NCBI GenBank assembly: GCA_015039365.1
Contig: WION01000199.1
Coordinates: 38,281 to 102,280 of the forward strand
Length of the DNA stretch: 64,000 bases
DNA from: Amanita rubescens
Lineage: Eukaryota; Basidiomycota; Agaricomycetes; Agaricales; Amanitaceae
Direction: 5' to 3'
Part shown: one piece after another, positions 1 to 10,600 of the stretch
How positions within the stretch are numbered: position 1 is the first letter of the stretch
How the letters are laid out: the number at the start of each line of letters is the position of its first letter
The notes under the pieces: generated by a model
What the model saw: only the letters and a program-made list of their open reading frames with translations
Databases searched by the model: none
What the model was told of the DNA's origin: nothing
Translations under genes and position numbers: made by a program

Positions 1-113
1 TCGTTCACCTTCGCATTCGGCACCCTCTCTGCCTCCGAGGCACCCCCAGGACTGACCTCCGAAGCCCCTTTGGCCGAACGCACTTCCGCATCGGCCTTCT
101 TCTGATCGTTTCA
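1..113 (+). repeat. 5' LTR, right-hand part
   Basis: These bases match the last 113 bases of the complete LTR at 2347-2743, with a few mismatches, and end in the same GTTTCA terminus. The left part lies outside the window. Confidence 0.88.
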
Positions 114-115
114 AC

Positions 116-132
116 TGGAGCCCACCGCGAGG
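116..132 (+). other. Primer-binding site of the gag-only element
   Basis: TGGAGCCCACCGCGAGG begins two bases after the 5' LTR. It starts with TGG, the complement of a tRNA CCA tail, and its complement reads like a tRNA acceptor/T-arm end. The tRNA is not identified. Confidence 0.6.
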
Positions 133-499
133 GGCTCTTAGGTCAGTCCGTCGGTCATTCCTTTCACCCAACCGCTGCACAGAAAGCATCGGACAAGTTC
201 CGGTGTCACTTGGAATCTGCTCCGAGCCACTCCAAGCACTCTGCCGGCCCTCCCATAGCTCAGAGACCATACCCCGCCGACCTTTCTTCAATTATACCCT
301 CCCCGCTCTTTACACTGCAGTAGCCTTCACCACTCGGCCCCACAGCACTGACACAGCATCAGCCGAACAACGCCCACACGTTCCACTACTCCCGATCCAG
401 CTCCGATCGATCAATAGCTTTTGTCCCTGAAGCCCCTTGCTTAATCCACCTCGCTTTCCATCAGAACAGCTCGCTTTGCTTCGGCCTGCCAGTAACATC

Positions 500-2442
500 A
501 TGACCGAACCAAGACGCCGCATGCCCATCCGAACGAACAAGGAGGCACCCTGCTTCCGAGGCACTGCCGCTGGCCTTGAGAGATACCTCGAAGATATCGA
601 GATGATCTGCGAAGATAGACAACGCTCCGGAGATGCTGAACTGATCAAATGGGCCGTCTACTACACTGATGAGAAATCTTCCGAGATCTGGAGAGCCGCT
701 CGGGACACCCTATCGGATCCGAAAACCTGGGACGCGTTTAAGAAAGCGATTTCCGAGATCTACCCCGAGGCACAGCCTGATCGCCGCTGAAACAATCAGA
801 AGAAGGCCGATGCGGAAGTGCGTTCGGCCAAAGGGGCTTCGGAGGTCAGTCCTGGGGGTGCCTCGGAGGCAGAGAGAGTGCCGAAGACGAAGGTGAACGA
901 GTGGAAGGTGTCCGAAGCACCGAGGAACGAAGGGAACGGAAGGAATCGAACTCGGAACGAAGCTGGGGTGATAATTCGCTAAGTACAACTACGTACACAA
1001 TGGTATATATACTACGGAGGCACGAGGTGACCATGTGACAATTCCTGCACCGAGTCCGAGGCCTGTGCATGCGTCCAAACACAAACGATCATCCTCCGGG
1101 ATCGAGCATAGGCTCGGAGTGCTTCGGGGAGCTTCGGAAGGATTCGGAGATCGGTTCCAACGTAGCCGGAATCGGCTCGTTACACCGCCACACTATTGCA
1201 GCACTACACGCCGTTTCCGACCGCTTCTCAGCGCAAAATGTCACATCCGAGACAGCCCTTGCTGAGTATCACAGGGAATTTTCCGGAACAGCTCAATACC
1301 TCATCGGAAAGCGCCGCATGACACGCCGTGAGGCAAGCATCATGTACATGTCCGCATTCCCTCCTGAGCTCCGACCCGATATCACTACTCGGCTCACAAT
1401 CAAGTACCCGGACGTCCACCCCGATGACGGCTATGATCTAAAAGACATGAATAGTGCCGCGCAATTCATTATCAGCTCAAGGTCTGCTATAGCCTTGCTC
1501 GCCGCGACCACCCCACAAGCTCCGACGCTTCCGACGCCTCCGACGCCTATCCCTACTCCCCCCCCGAGCACAGCCTTCACTCCGAGCACAGCTTCCACCC
1601 GTCTCCTTAGCGGATGCATTTTCTGTGGAGATATCAATCATCGGACGGCCTGCTGCCATATCAGGGATGAATACGCAAGGCAAGGGAAGATCAAAATAGT
1701 CGACGGACGGATTCAATTTTTGGACGGCAACGAACCGAATGCATTCCAATACTGCCACTTCGGACAATGGTTCAAAGAACGCATTGATGTATGGCTGCTG
1801 AGGTACACACAGCCGACCGCTCCGAAGCCATTTGTGTCCTCCAACTACTTCCTGGAAGCTCTAGACCACTCCGGAACGCATACCGCCGAGCCTGTCAATA
1901 CTGAAGCACTGCAAAACGTACATACGACTCCGACGCACATACACATTAGCACCCTGCTGAATACAGTCCCTAATCAATCCACACTCCCTAATACCGCCCC
2001 CTCCGAACCCTCCAGACCCTCCGACGCTCCTACCACTACAACGCATGATACCACCGAGACCTCCGAGGCTCCTGATGACCCCACCACTGCTATGCCAATT
2101 TCTGCCACCCCGGGAACCCTCGGCGACCCCATCGCCGAAGTCTTTATCATTTCCGAGCCATCTGGCATCCCGACAGCTGCCATTCCGAGACCTGATCCTG
2201 CCGAAATTCCGACCGCTGCCCTGACCGCCTGCACGATTGAAGAAAGCGAGATGAGAAGAACCCACCCACCACTTCCCTTCTACTTCCTGTCACCATCCGA
2301 TCTCCCCGTCCTGACCAGGAGGTCAGTATTAAAAGTACCCAGGAGGTGTAACGAGCCAATTCCGGCTACGTTGGAACCGATCTCCGAAACCTTCCGAAGC
2401 TCCCCGAAGCACTCCGAGCCTATGCTCGATCCCGGAGGATGA
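500..2442 (+). pseudogene. gag of the gag-only retroelement, split by an LTR
   Basis: The N-terminal part is open from ATG 500 to 787 and is a short helical gag-like segment. It stops exactly at the TGA that begins the inserted LTR at 788. The C-terminal part resumes after 1188 and stays open to 2442, with its last ~95 bases inside the 3' LTR. It carries a CX2CX4HX4C zinc knuckle (CIFCGDINHRTACC, about 1617-1658) followed by a long Pro/Thr/Ser-rich tail. LTR plus target duplication is 401 bp, which equals the frame offset between the halves, so the ORF was intact before insertion. Gag normally packages the element's RNA. This copy cannot make a full protein. Confidence 0.8.
788..1184 (-). mobile_element. 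Solo LTR inserted in gag, reverse orientation
   Basis: This is a 397-bp inverted copy of the LTR at 2347-2743, with ends TGAAAC and GTTACA. The four bases CCGC occur on both sides (784-787 and 1185-1188) and fit a target-site duplication. No internal sequence remains, so this is an insertion later reduced by LTR-LTR recombination. Confidence 0.88.
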
Positions 2443-2743
2443 TCGTTTGTGTTCGGATGCATGCACAGGCCTCGGACTCGGCACAGGATTCATCACATGG
2501 TCACCTCGTGCCTCCATAGTATATATACCATTGTGTACATAGTTGTAGTTAGCGAATTATCACCCCATTACTGCTCCGAGTTCGATTCCTTTCGTTCCCT
2601 TCGTTCCTCGGTGCTTCGGACACCTTCCACTCGTTCACCTTCGCATTTGGCACTCTCTCTGCCTCCGAGGCACCCCCAGGACTGACCTCCGAAGCCCCTT
2701 TGGCCAAACGCACTTCCGCATCGGCCTTCTTCTGATCGTTTCA
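2347..2743 (+). repeat. 3' LTR of the gag-only element
   Basis: This 397-bp LTR begins TGTAAC and ends GTTTCA (imperfect 6-bp terminal inverted repeat). The purine run AGGAGG abuts its 5' edge. A TATA-like stretch (TATATATACC) lies near 2521-2530. Confidence 0.9.
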
Positions 2744-3281
2744 GCGCGCTCCACATTAGAATTAGTCAACGATGACATATCCGGAACGTCTAACACCGAT
2801 GATGCAAAATCCTCAAGTCTCTCGGTATTGGCAAACGACAGGAGCGAGCCTGACCCAAAGATCTCCATCTCATCCTCTACGCCAGTCGATCCTCCCCAGC
2901 AACTTAATTTGACTAATGAACAATTGGCGGTTGCCATCGCTTTGGCCCTCTCTGCCATGAAGCCCTCCTCCAGCGATGGTCCAGCAATTATCCAGGAACA
3001 GCCACCGAATCACGAGCGTGGTGTAAAAAAGACAGTCGTTAAAGAAGCTCCACCTGAACAATTACCTCCAGTATCGAACCCTGTCAAACGTAAGCGTCAA
3101 GAACGTATTCCACTTAATGTCGAGCCCCCGAGCAAAAAGTCAAAGACTCTGCCGGATCCTGGGAAGCGCGTGTCGGCGAGGTAAGTAACCTCCATTACTA
3201 TAACCTCCTTCGTCTGGTGATACCATAATCAGATTGCACTCCGACGGATACAGCAACAAGCACGTGAACGTCCGATAACTT
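2744..3281 (+). pseudogene. 3' end of an unidentified host gene, broken by the retroelement
   Basis: An open frame starts at the first base after the LTR, with no start codon. It encodes a Ser/Pro-rich segment followed by a basic, nuclear-signal-like stretch (PVKRKRQER, then PPSKKSKT). At 3181 a canonical GTAAGT donor begins a 52-nt intron ending in AG at 3232. The second exon keeps the frame for about 16 codons to a stop near 3281. I do not recognise the protein. The regular intron argues for a real host gene tail rather than retroelement coding sequence. Confidence 0.5.
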
Positions 3282-3587
3282 TGTGAGTTTAACGTCTATC
3301 GCATCACTGCCTTCAGCTAATTAACATCTTCAGACTTCTCTCGTTTAGCAGCCTAAATAGTCTATTTGATACATTGTCTTGGACTATCAGTTTAATACTG
3401 GAGTACGAACTAAAATACTTTTGAAGTCCATCCTAGACATCTACTATGACAGTCGTCTTAGACTAAATAATAGGTCTTAGCCTACTATCGCCAATGGTTT
3501 CGTCATCTAATCCTATCGAAAAATATGGTTCTAGACTAAGACTTTGGTTCCATCATTTGTTGGGTAGTCTGAAGACTACCAAATGAT
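3282..3587. other. Non-coding stretch with AGTCTA-type motifs and a long palindrome
   Basis: No gene is seen. AGTCTA/TAGACT words recur and the stretch ends in an inverted repeat (ATCATTTG..GTAGTCT facing AGACTACCAAATGAT, 3552-3587) that abuts the truncated copia reverse transcriptase. It may be a 3' UTR followed by a small element or a rearrangement junction. Confidence 0.4.
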
Positions 3588-4251
3588 ATCACCGGGGACC
3601 TGATGGTCAAATCGAGCGCTACAAGGCCCATCTCGTCGCCCAAGGTTTCTCGCAGGTAGAAGGTATCGACTATAACGAAACTTTCGCACCGGTGACGAAA
3701 TTCAACTCAATACGACTACTTCTCGCCCTCTCTGCCCGTTTTGACTGGGAAATTCACCAAATGGACGTCAAGTCTGCTTTTCTGAATGGGGAACTCGAAG
3801 AGGAGATCTATATCCGAGTCCCACCTGGCTACAACGCTGCTCCCGGAACTGTCTGGCGACTCAAAAAGGCTCTTTACGGTCTGAAACAGGCAAGTCGAGA
3901 ATGGTACCGAAAATTCTCAAGTGAGCTCGGTGCTCTCGGTTTCACTCGAATTCAAGCCGACCACTGCGTTTTCTACAAGAACGTAAACGGCCACCACATC
4001 ATAATCGCGGTCTACGTCGACGACAACCTTATCATTTCTGACTCACCAGATCTCGTGACGCAAACGAAGAAGGACCTCAGTTCATGCTTCGACATGACGG
4101 ATCTCGGCGAGGTTCACTGGATTCTAAACATGGAAGTCACACGCGACCGACCAAAGCAAACCATTAGGCTATCCCAATCGCAATACATCGAGGATATCCT
4201 CGAAAGACATGGAATGGCTGACTGCAAACCAGCAGCTACCCCAATGGAGGC
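3588..4251 (+). pseudogene. Copia reverse transcriptase fragment (old element)
   Basis: The frame opens just after the palindrome and reads through typical copia RT blocks: RGPDGQIERYKAHLVAQGFS, FAPVTKF, QMDVKSAFLNG, KALYGLKQASREW, and the catalytic YVDD at 4013-4024. It ends at TPMEA, where the young element's LTR begins. The fingers and everything upstream (integrase, protease, gag) are missing, so it is inactive. Confidence 0.88.
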
Positions 4252-4956
4252 TGTTGAACTTATAATATACGATATACATACAGTATATAGTAAATATAAG
4301 TGATATCATTAGTTTACACTAACTAATGTAATAACGCTCAGTTACTTACTCGTCTCTCAACCAATCATAATAGTGGATGATTGAGTGTGAGATAATATAT
4401 TGACATGAGAATATATTCGACATATTCTCATACTCATCTACCAATCATAATAGTGGATGATTGATGATGAGAACATATTCTGACATGAGAATATCCTAGC
4501 GATATTCTCATAAGATCATCCAATCATAATAGTGGAACTATTGATGATGTGAATATATGTTGACATGAGAATAGAAGACATATATACGTTATGGTTATCG
4601 ACCTATCACATTGAAGATTGATAATGTGATGAGTCAGTCAATATAATTGATGAGTCAAGTGCTGTGCAAAGCTATGCATTGCTGTACAATAGCTGTGCAT
4701 TGCTGTGGAATGACGCCTTATGAGTCAAATACCTTTGACTCATACTGATAAGACTCTTTGTACTTATTTGTAGTTTAGTAGTATATAAACTGTACTCTAG
4801 TAGCGTCAATCCCTATCCTATTATCCTCTCTACTGTCTACTGTTGAGCCCCAGCTCCAGTAAGCTCTTAACAACTCCACACCACACTTGGTAAGTAGTAC
4901 ATTCCATGTACTAGACTGCGCTGCTCGCTAGGGACTTGTTCCCCCTAGTTTCAACA
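4252..4956 (+). repeat. 5' LTR of the young copia
   Basis: Perfect 7-bp terminal inverted repeats TGTTGAA/TTCAACA. The U3 part contains degenerate internal repeats of CCAATCATAATAGTGG (about 4360, 4440, 4510) and of GACATGAGAATAT. The R/U5 part holds a splice-donor-like GTAAGT at 4890. Confidence 0.95.
4630..4789 (+). promoter_or_regulatory. LTR promoter: four TGAGTCA sites and a TATA box
   Basis: TGAGTCA, the consensus of Gcn4/AP-1-type bZIP factors, occurs at 4630-4636, 4651-4657 and 4721-4727, and in reverse at 4736-4742. TATATAAA follows at 4782-4789, so transcription should start ~25-35 bases later. The same arrangement is in the 3' LTR. Regulation by a Gcn4-like factor is inferred. Confidence 0.65.
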
Positions 4957-4970
4957 GGTTATGGGCCCCG
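4957..4970 (+). other. Half-tRNA primer-binding site (initiator tRNA-Met type)
   Basis: GGTTATGGGCCCCG directly follows the LTR. It is complementary to an initiator-tRNA-Met anticodon arm (GGGGCCCAUAACC). Drosophila copia primes reverse transcription with a cleaved initiator tRNA half paired at a GGTTATGGGCCC-type site, and this element appears to do the same. Confidence 0.7.
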
Positions 4971-6122
4971 AAACCAGACGCCTTTGGCGCTATTGGTTGT
5001 GAAGCCAAGCGACGCACACTCTCAAGTCATTGACGGAGAGAAAAGGTAAAACAAAGGTAACTGGGCGAGGCGCCCAGTGTGGTTTTCATTTTCTTGTTAG
5101 ATTAGTCACCGCACTTGGCTAACCCTTCTGGGAAGTGAGGGATAGACTCAGAGTCATCCGCTTACCTGGATTGTATACGCCCGGACCCAGGGCTAAGGGG
5201 ACCCCGTTAATTACTCAGCGGTCTAAATTACGAGTATCCCTGTACAAGGGACAGTCTTGGATGACGTTAAAAACCGGCCTAGATCGCCTTAAAAATCTCG
5301 CAGTGGACCATTACTGCGTCAATAGAAATTGGCTCACTTGTGAAGTGTGAACTTCACCGGTTATTACCTACCGTATAAAAGGGTGACGTCCCACACTGTA
5401 TTACCGCTTGGGCAGTGTGATGTGATTGGACGTATTGAACCACGCTATACCATCATCAGGATTTTCGATCCTGTAAAATACCTAATATATGTACAAGTAA
5501 TAATAGATTCTAGTATAAGGGGTGAGATGAGGTCACATTGTGGACCGTACACTCTGCCTATCGAGAATGCGCCCTTAGGGACTTCTCTAGATTAGGAATA
5601 CACTCAGCTGTAACCCAGCGGTGTCTAGATTAATTCTTAATACTTGTACATACACGTCTAGTGGGGGATTGAGACCCCATAGACCATCTAAGTGATGGAC
5701 TTATCTCATGCATTTGGGAATGCAGTCGTTATCGTCATGGTTATTCCAGAGATTAAACGGTTATCATTTGATCGTTTAAGAAGGGACAAGGGCCGATCCC
5801 CGAGTCTTTAATCTATTGTCAGACGCTTAGGTTGGCTATTCTTACCTACATTGGATCATATCCCACGCAAATATAATACTGCGTTATTAGATGCTAAAAA
5901 CATCGAAGCGGATACCAATGTGACATAGATCTTGGTTAATATAACACCTTTCATAACGATTAGTACCAAATTCAACATGCATGACAAGAAGAAACAATGA
6001 TGTGCGAAACTTGTGCCGAAACATCCAATTTGCGTACAAATTATCTGTTTTCTGGGATTAGTAAGGGCTGAAGGCTCTGAACGCCCATTCCTGTCTTTTG
6101 ATCTTATCCAAAGAACTATGTG
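4971..6122 (+). other. Long leader of the young copia, probably structured RNA
   Basis: About 1.15 kb without a plausible gene separates the primer site from the first ORF. It contains strong local inverted repeats, for example CTGGGCGAGGCGCCCAG near 5061-5077. Two short open stretches (5135-5350 and 5347-5595) look like chance. Roles in packaging, dimerisation or translation control are possible but not shown. Confidence 0.5.
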
Positions 6123-7439
6123 ATGATTAAACCTCCTGATTTCAGCAAAATTTTAAAATCAATTTTTTCATTTTATATAAAAATGTCGTTCGAAAATTCC
6201 TTTTCGTTGTTGTCCCGCACTGGTGTTGCCCCTGGCACACCGACTTTTTCACGCGGGAGCAGCCGCCAGAACACCTTTGGCAACGCTTTGCTGAACTCTG
6301 GTGCCCGGCACCTCCAGGCCCCCGTTAGGGCCTTACCAAAGAATTCGCCGCCGCCTGCAAAGGCACAGGTACCAGAAATGGTACCTTCATTACGTTTTCC
6401 TGTTCCGACTTCTGCGCCTCAAGCTGTGAGGCTTAATAGGAACTATAAAAAGTATCCTGTTCCCCTGGGCTCGCGCCCATATATGCCTCATGCAGCAAAG
6501 GGCTGCCACTGTTCGCATCCCGATGCGATACATCATGTACACCGCTGTGTACAAAAAGTCGTCTTCGACTATAAAGGAGTCCCGACGGCTCCCAAATCAA
6601 TGCGGAGCCCAACAGGTCAGTCTTCTAAAAATACTAGGTGTGCATCTTTATCTCATAAAGATAATCTAGTCTCATACGCCAAGGCCGCGAAGGCTGTTGG
6701 GCCAGTCTCTCGTCCACAAGGACGACCTGTTATCGTCAACGAAGGTTGGCGATATAATAAAGATCGTAGATCACCTTGGATCCACAACACTAAACCGGAA
6801 GAGTGGTCCTATGGACCACCAAATAATGCCCATGTCCAATTTAGGCCAGTCACCAAAAACGACTGGCATAAGGGTAATCGTCAATGGAAAAATAAGACGA
6901 ATATCCCTAATGCTTTGGATTCGGATGCGTACCGCCAACATTTCCTTGGCATCGCATCTGACGAAAGGGGCAGAATTCCTCTTCCGGAGGAGATCACTCA
7001 AATATACAAAAAAGGAAAGGTAAATATACCTTTTAACGTATATAAGACCCAACTAAAACGTAATACAGAACAAAAAGGATGGCGAAAGTCAACAACACCT
7101 ACCTGGAGTAGATGCACCCCCAACATTGCAAGTTGGGGATATATCGTATCTAAAACTCGAGCCCAAAGCAGAGCGGCTGGAGTGTTTCCTTCAAATCAAG
7201 AGGGAACCGAAGTGAAAAGGGTTGTTGACGAATATAGTAATGATATGGGAATATGGCAGGAAACTGGAAGGCTTCCCGGACGGTATAAAGACTTTCCTCA
7301 CATAAAATTACCTAAAGAATCTATTTTCGACAAACTTGTCGATGATAGAGACAATAGGAGGGCTAGATTCGCATCTAACCCTGTGACGGAAATTCGATAT
7401 TACATACCTGAAAGGACGTGTAAAAAAGATATTCCCTAG
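6123..7439 (+). CDS. Unknown protein encoded upstream of gag-pol in the young copia
   Basis: About 438 codons from ATG 6123; ATG 6183, after an AT-rich stretch, is an alternative start. It lies wholly between the LTRs on the coding strand, 192 bp before gag-pol, so it belongs to the element. I recognise no family. It is basic, Pro/Arg/Lys-rich at the N-terminus, with a compact Cys/His cluster (CHCSHPDAIHHVHRC) around residues 128-142 that could bind a metal. The C-terminal half is charged and looks folded. It is not env-like: no signal peptide or membrane segment is visible. It might be a second nucleocapsid-like or RNA-binding protein. The ORF is intact, which suggests it is needed. Confidence 0.75.
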   Translation: MIKPPDFSKILKSIFSFYIKMSFENSFSLLSRTGVAPGTPTFSRGSSRQNTFGNALLNSGARHLQAPVRALPKNSPPPAKAQVPEMVPSLRFPVPTSAPQAVRLNRNYKKYPVPLGSRPYMPHAAKGCHCSHPDAIHHVHRCVQKVVFDYKGVPTAPKSMRSPTGQSSKNTRCASLSHKDNLVSYAKAAKAVGPVSRPQGRPVIVNEGWRYNKDRRSPWIHNTKPEEWSYGPPNNAHVQFRPVTKNDWHKGNRQWKNKTNIPNALDSDAYRQHFLGIASDERGRIPLPEEITQIYKKGKVNIPFNVYKTQLKRNTEQKGWRKSTTPTWSRCTPNIASWGYIVSKTRAQSRAAGVFPSNQEGTEVKRVVDEYSNDMGIWQETGRLPGRYKDFPHIKLPKESIFDKLVDDRDNRRARFASNPVTEIRYYIPERTCKKDIP

Positions 7440-7631
7440 TTTACTTTCTAGTATTGACACTAGATAGTAAAAATACTATATTCTTGTCATTTCTGACATG
7501 AACGACATTAAGCTTAAGAAATCAGGACGGAAATTACATCATCACATATATTCTTATGCCTTATTATTATTTAAACCTTTTCTTACGAAAAATCTTCTTA
7601 GATTTTAAACAAACTTAACCAAAGTAAGAAA

Positions 7632-10600
7632 ATGTCTTCTTCCAATTCGATAAACTCCATTGTTCCTGTCCTTACTGGATCAAATTGGCTTGCATTCGAA
7701 AGACTTATGACTGCGTACTTGAACAGTCAAGGTCTTGGTGCACATATTGATCCTAAACTTGACTGGCCCAGAGATCTTGAACCGTCTGAAAAAGCGGCAA
7801 TAAAGACATCTGACATAAAGCCAGATCAATTAAAAACCCTTAAAGAAATTCGCAAAGAATACGTCGAATTTAAAGAGGACAATATGAAAGCCAAAGGTTA
7901 CATTACCTTAAAACTAGCACCTAATCTTGTACACCTTGTTGACGATAAAAATGATAAAGCCGAAGTCCTTTGGAAATCTCTAAAGGATAAATTTGGTAAA
8001 CAAGGTCTGGCTGCTACGTTTGGACTCTATAGACAAATTGTCGACTGGAAACTCAAAGAGAATTCCAATCCAAACACTCAAGTTCCGCATCTTATGGACT
8101 TGATTAATAGAGTGTCAAACCAAGGTGTAACCTTAACCGTCAAAATGCAAATTATGACGATCCTACATGCCTTACCTCCTTCATGGGACAGCTTTGTCGC
8201 AAATCTGTTGGCACATTCCGCAGATGATGACACTGTAGATGAATTCCTTAATCTCATATCTGAGGAATGGTCCCGAAGGAAAGGTAACAGGAACAATGCC
8301 AATACTTCTGTTGTCACGAGAGGGAATAAACATTCTAACTCTCAAGTAGTTGCAAATATGGCACGCCAACAATTGCAACAAGGACAACCTCGCACCCCTT
8401 GGAATTCCTATCGTGGGAAATCCTTTCGAGGCAGAGGTGGAAGAAAACCAATGGGAAATCGAAGAAACCCAACACAACATACTTCGACAGGTGGACCATC
8501 TAATGGACCAAAACATACACCTGGCCAATCTCAGACTCCTTTTAGACCCCAATGGGCTGGTCAAGTCCCTAATCAGTCTAAAGGACCAAATTGGGAACGC
8601 AATAAGGCAGCTAAAGCAAAGAATCGTGCGAATAAACTTGCTGCTCGGACAGCAGCTCAATCAACACTTGGTTCTGGGCATGCTATGGCATCTTCGACAT
8701 CAGCATCTTTACCTCTGATTGCCAGAATTGGAGATCAGGTAATGACAGATTTTGATGAAGAATTTGTCCCCAAGATTTACAAGTACAAAGGTACTCGTGC
8801 GGTTCCCACGGACGACTTCATGGGGAGAATTGATGAGATATCCGAAGATTCGGGAGATTCTGTATCCAGAGATGTACAAAAAGTACGAACTGAATCAACG
8901 GACTACTCTGATATCTTTGATTCTGCAATATTTGCAGATACTAAGGATACTCAAAGTTTGGACGATCTTGCTAGTCCTATCTTTGCTTCCTCTAGTATAT
9001 CCCATCATCAAACCGATAATGAAGGATATCAAACAGATAATGAATCACATCAATCTGAGGCCAATTCTTCAGGGTATGAAGGACTTTATACCGATGAAGA
9101 GCCTGAGGAACCAATGCCTGGTTCCTTTGATGATGAACAAATAAGTTGGTGGTATGTACATACCAGACAATATTATGTGGATCAAGTTCGACGAGCTAAT
9201 TTGGAAGCTCGAAGAATGAATACTAATGCACGCACCTTAGAACACTTACAAAATATGTTGAGAGGGATGGTAAATGACCATGACACTGTATCCCTCCGAC
9301 CAGAATCTGTAAGTTCATCAGATTTAAATTACTTTTACCAATCTGATCAAGATTCTGTTTACCATACGGCTCCAGAATCTATGGCATCATCTCAAATCCC
9401 AACAAGGCCTATTACGCCTTATGAAGATTTTTTCAATATATACGATTATCCAACTAATCGTACTATTGATACTGTACCGGTAATACCATCTAATGTACCG
9501 ATTGTATACCCTACACCAAGAAGATCTACGGATCTTCGAAATTTATATTATTTTGATGCCAATATGCGTGAAAACTTAAGTAATCATCAAAGAATAGCTC
9601 GTCTTTATGATCAAAATCATATAGATGAACTTTATAATCAATATAACTTGGATGAATTCATAATAGAAGAAAACAATCGTAGACGTGCTAATGTTATTAA
9701 CATTGGACATCTTCAAGATCCATATAATTTACCTTGTAGTAAATCACCTTCTTGCAAATGTCCTGAATGTTATAAAAATAATAAAGGACTTACAATATGG
9801 ATGTGTGACTCAGGTGCATCACATCATTTTACCGCACACTTAGAAGATTTTGTCAGCTATAAAAAATATGAAGTTCCTACTTCAGTATTTACAGCTGATA
9901 ATCAAGCAGATATATTAGGTATAGGGACTGTGATTTTGGATCACACTCTTAAAAATGGTTCGGTTTCAAGATTGAAACTTTATCCGGTCCTCCATATGCC
10001 AAGTGCCACACTACGACTAATAAGCAATGGAACATTGTGTAAACAAGGTTTTATTGCAAAACAAGATAATGATAGGATTTCTTTCTACAGAGAAGGCTCT
10101 GAAAACGCATCACTGGAAGGATTTCCAGGAGATGGTAACGAAACATTAATGTGGACAGAAGGTCAAATTATTAAACCTTCAAATTATAAATTAATGATGA
10201 CCACAATTAATGTTGTTGGATATGAAATTTGGCATCAACGGATGGGTCATCCTAGCCAACAAATATTAAAATTAGGCTCTAAAAACTTAGAGGGTTTCCC
10301 TCCCTTAACAATTCCTAAAGACTTAGAACCTTGTAACGGTTGTCTAAAAGGAAAAGCTGTTTCACAAAGCTTTCCTCTTTCAGAAAAACGTGCTGCCCAA
10401 CCCTTTGAACGTATACACTGTGACTTGATGACTTTTCCAATACAATCTTATCATAAACAAAAATATTTACTTGTAATATTTGATGATTGTACATCTCATG
10501 TATGGGTAAAACCATTACAGAAAAAGTCTAACGTCGCTGTAGTGTTTGAAGGATGGCACAAACAAATATACAACCAATATGGATATAACATAAAAATAGT

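Larger units (their letters stand above)
1..2743 (+). mobile_element. Gag-only LTR retrotransposon (Ty3-like), 5' end outside window
   Basis: The element has a 5' LTR cut by the window edge (1-113), a primer-binding site at 116, one gag-like ORF, a purine run (AGGAGG, 2341-2346) and a 3' LTR (2347-2743). No protease, reverse transcriptase or integrase lies between the LTRs, so it is non-autonomous or deleted. The gag ORF is split by a reversed solo LTR of the same family. The base after the 3' LTR enters an unrelated reading frame, so the element landed in a gene. The target duplication cannot be checked because the left end is missing. Confidence 0.85.

Noticed and set aside
1861..2359. Minus-strand Gly/Ser-rich ORFs in the gag region
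   Set aside because: Antisense of the Pro/Thr-rich gag tail.
2744..3281. Copia integrase-RT linker belonging to the old copia
   Set aside because: It contains a canonical 52-nt intron and its own stop before the RT fragment; a retroelement pol should have neither.
5135..5595. Two short ORFs in the copia leader
   Set aside because: No start context or recognisable motif; they overlap by four bases and sit in hairpin-rich sequence.
8078..9144. Several open frames overlapping copia gag-pol on both strands
   Set aside because: They are shadow frames of the long gag-pol ORF.
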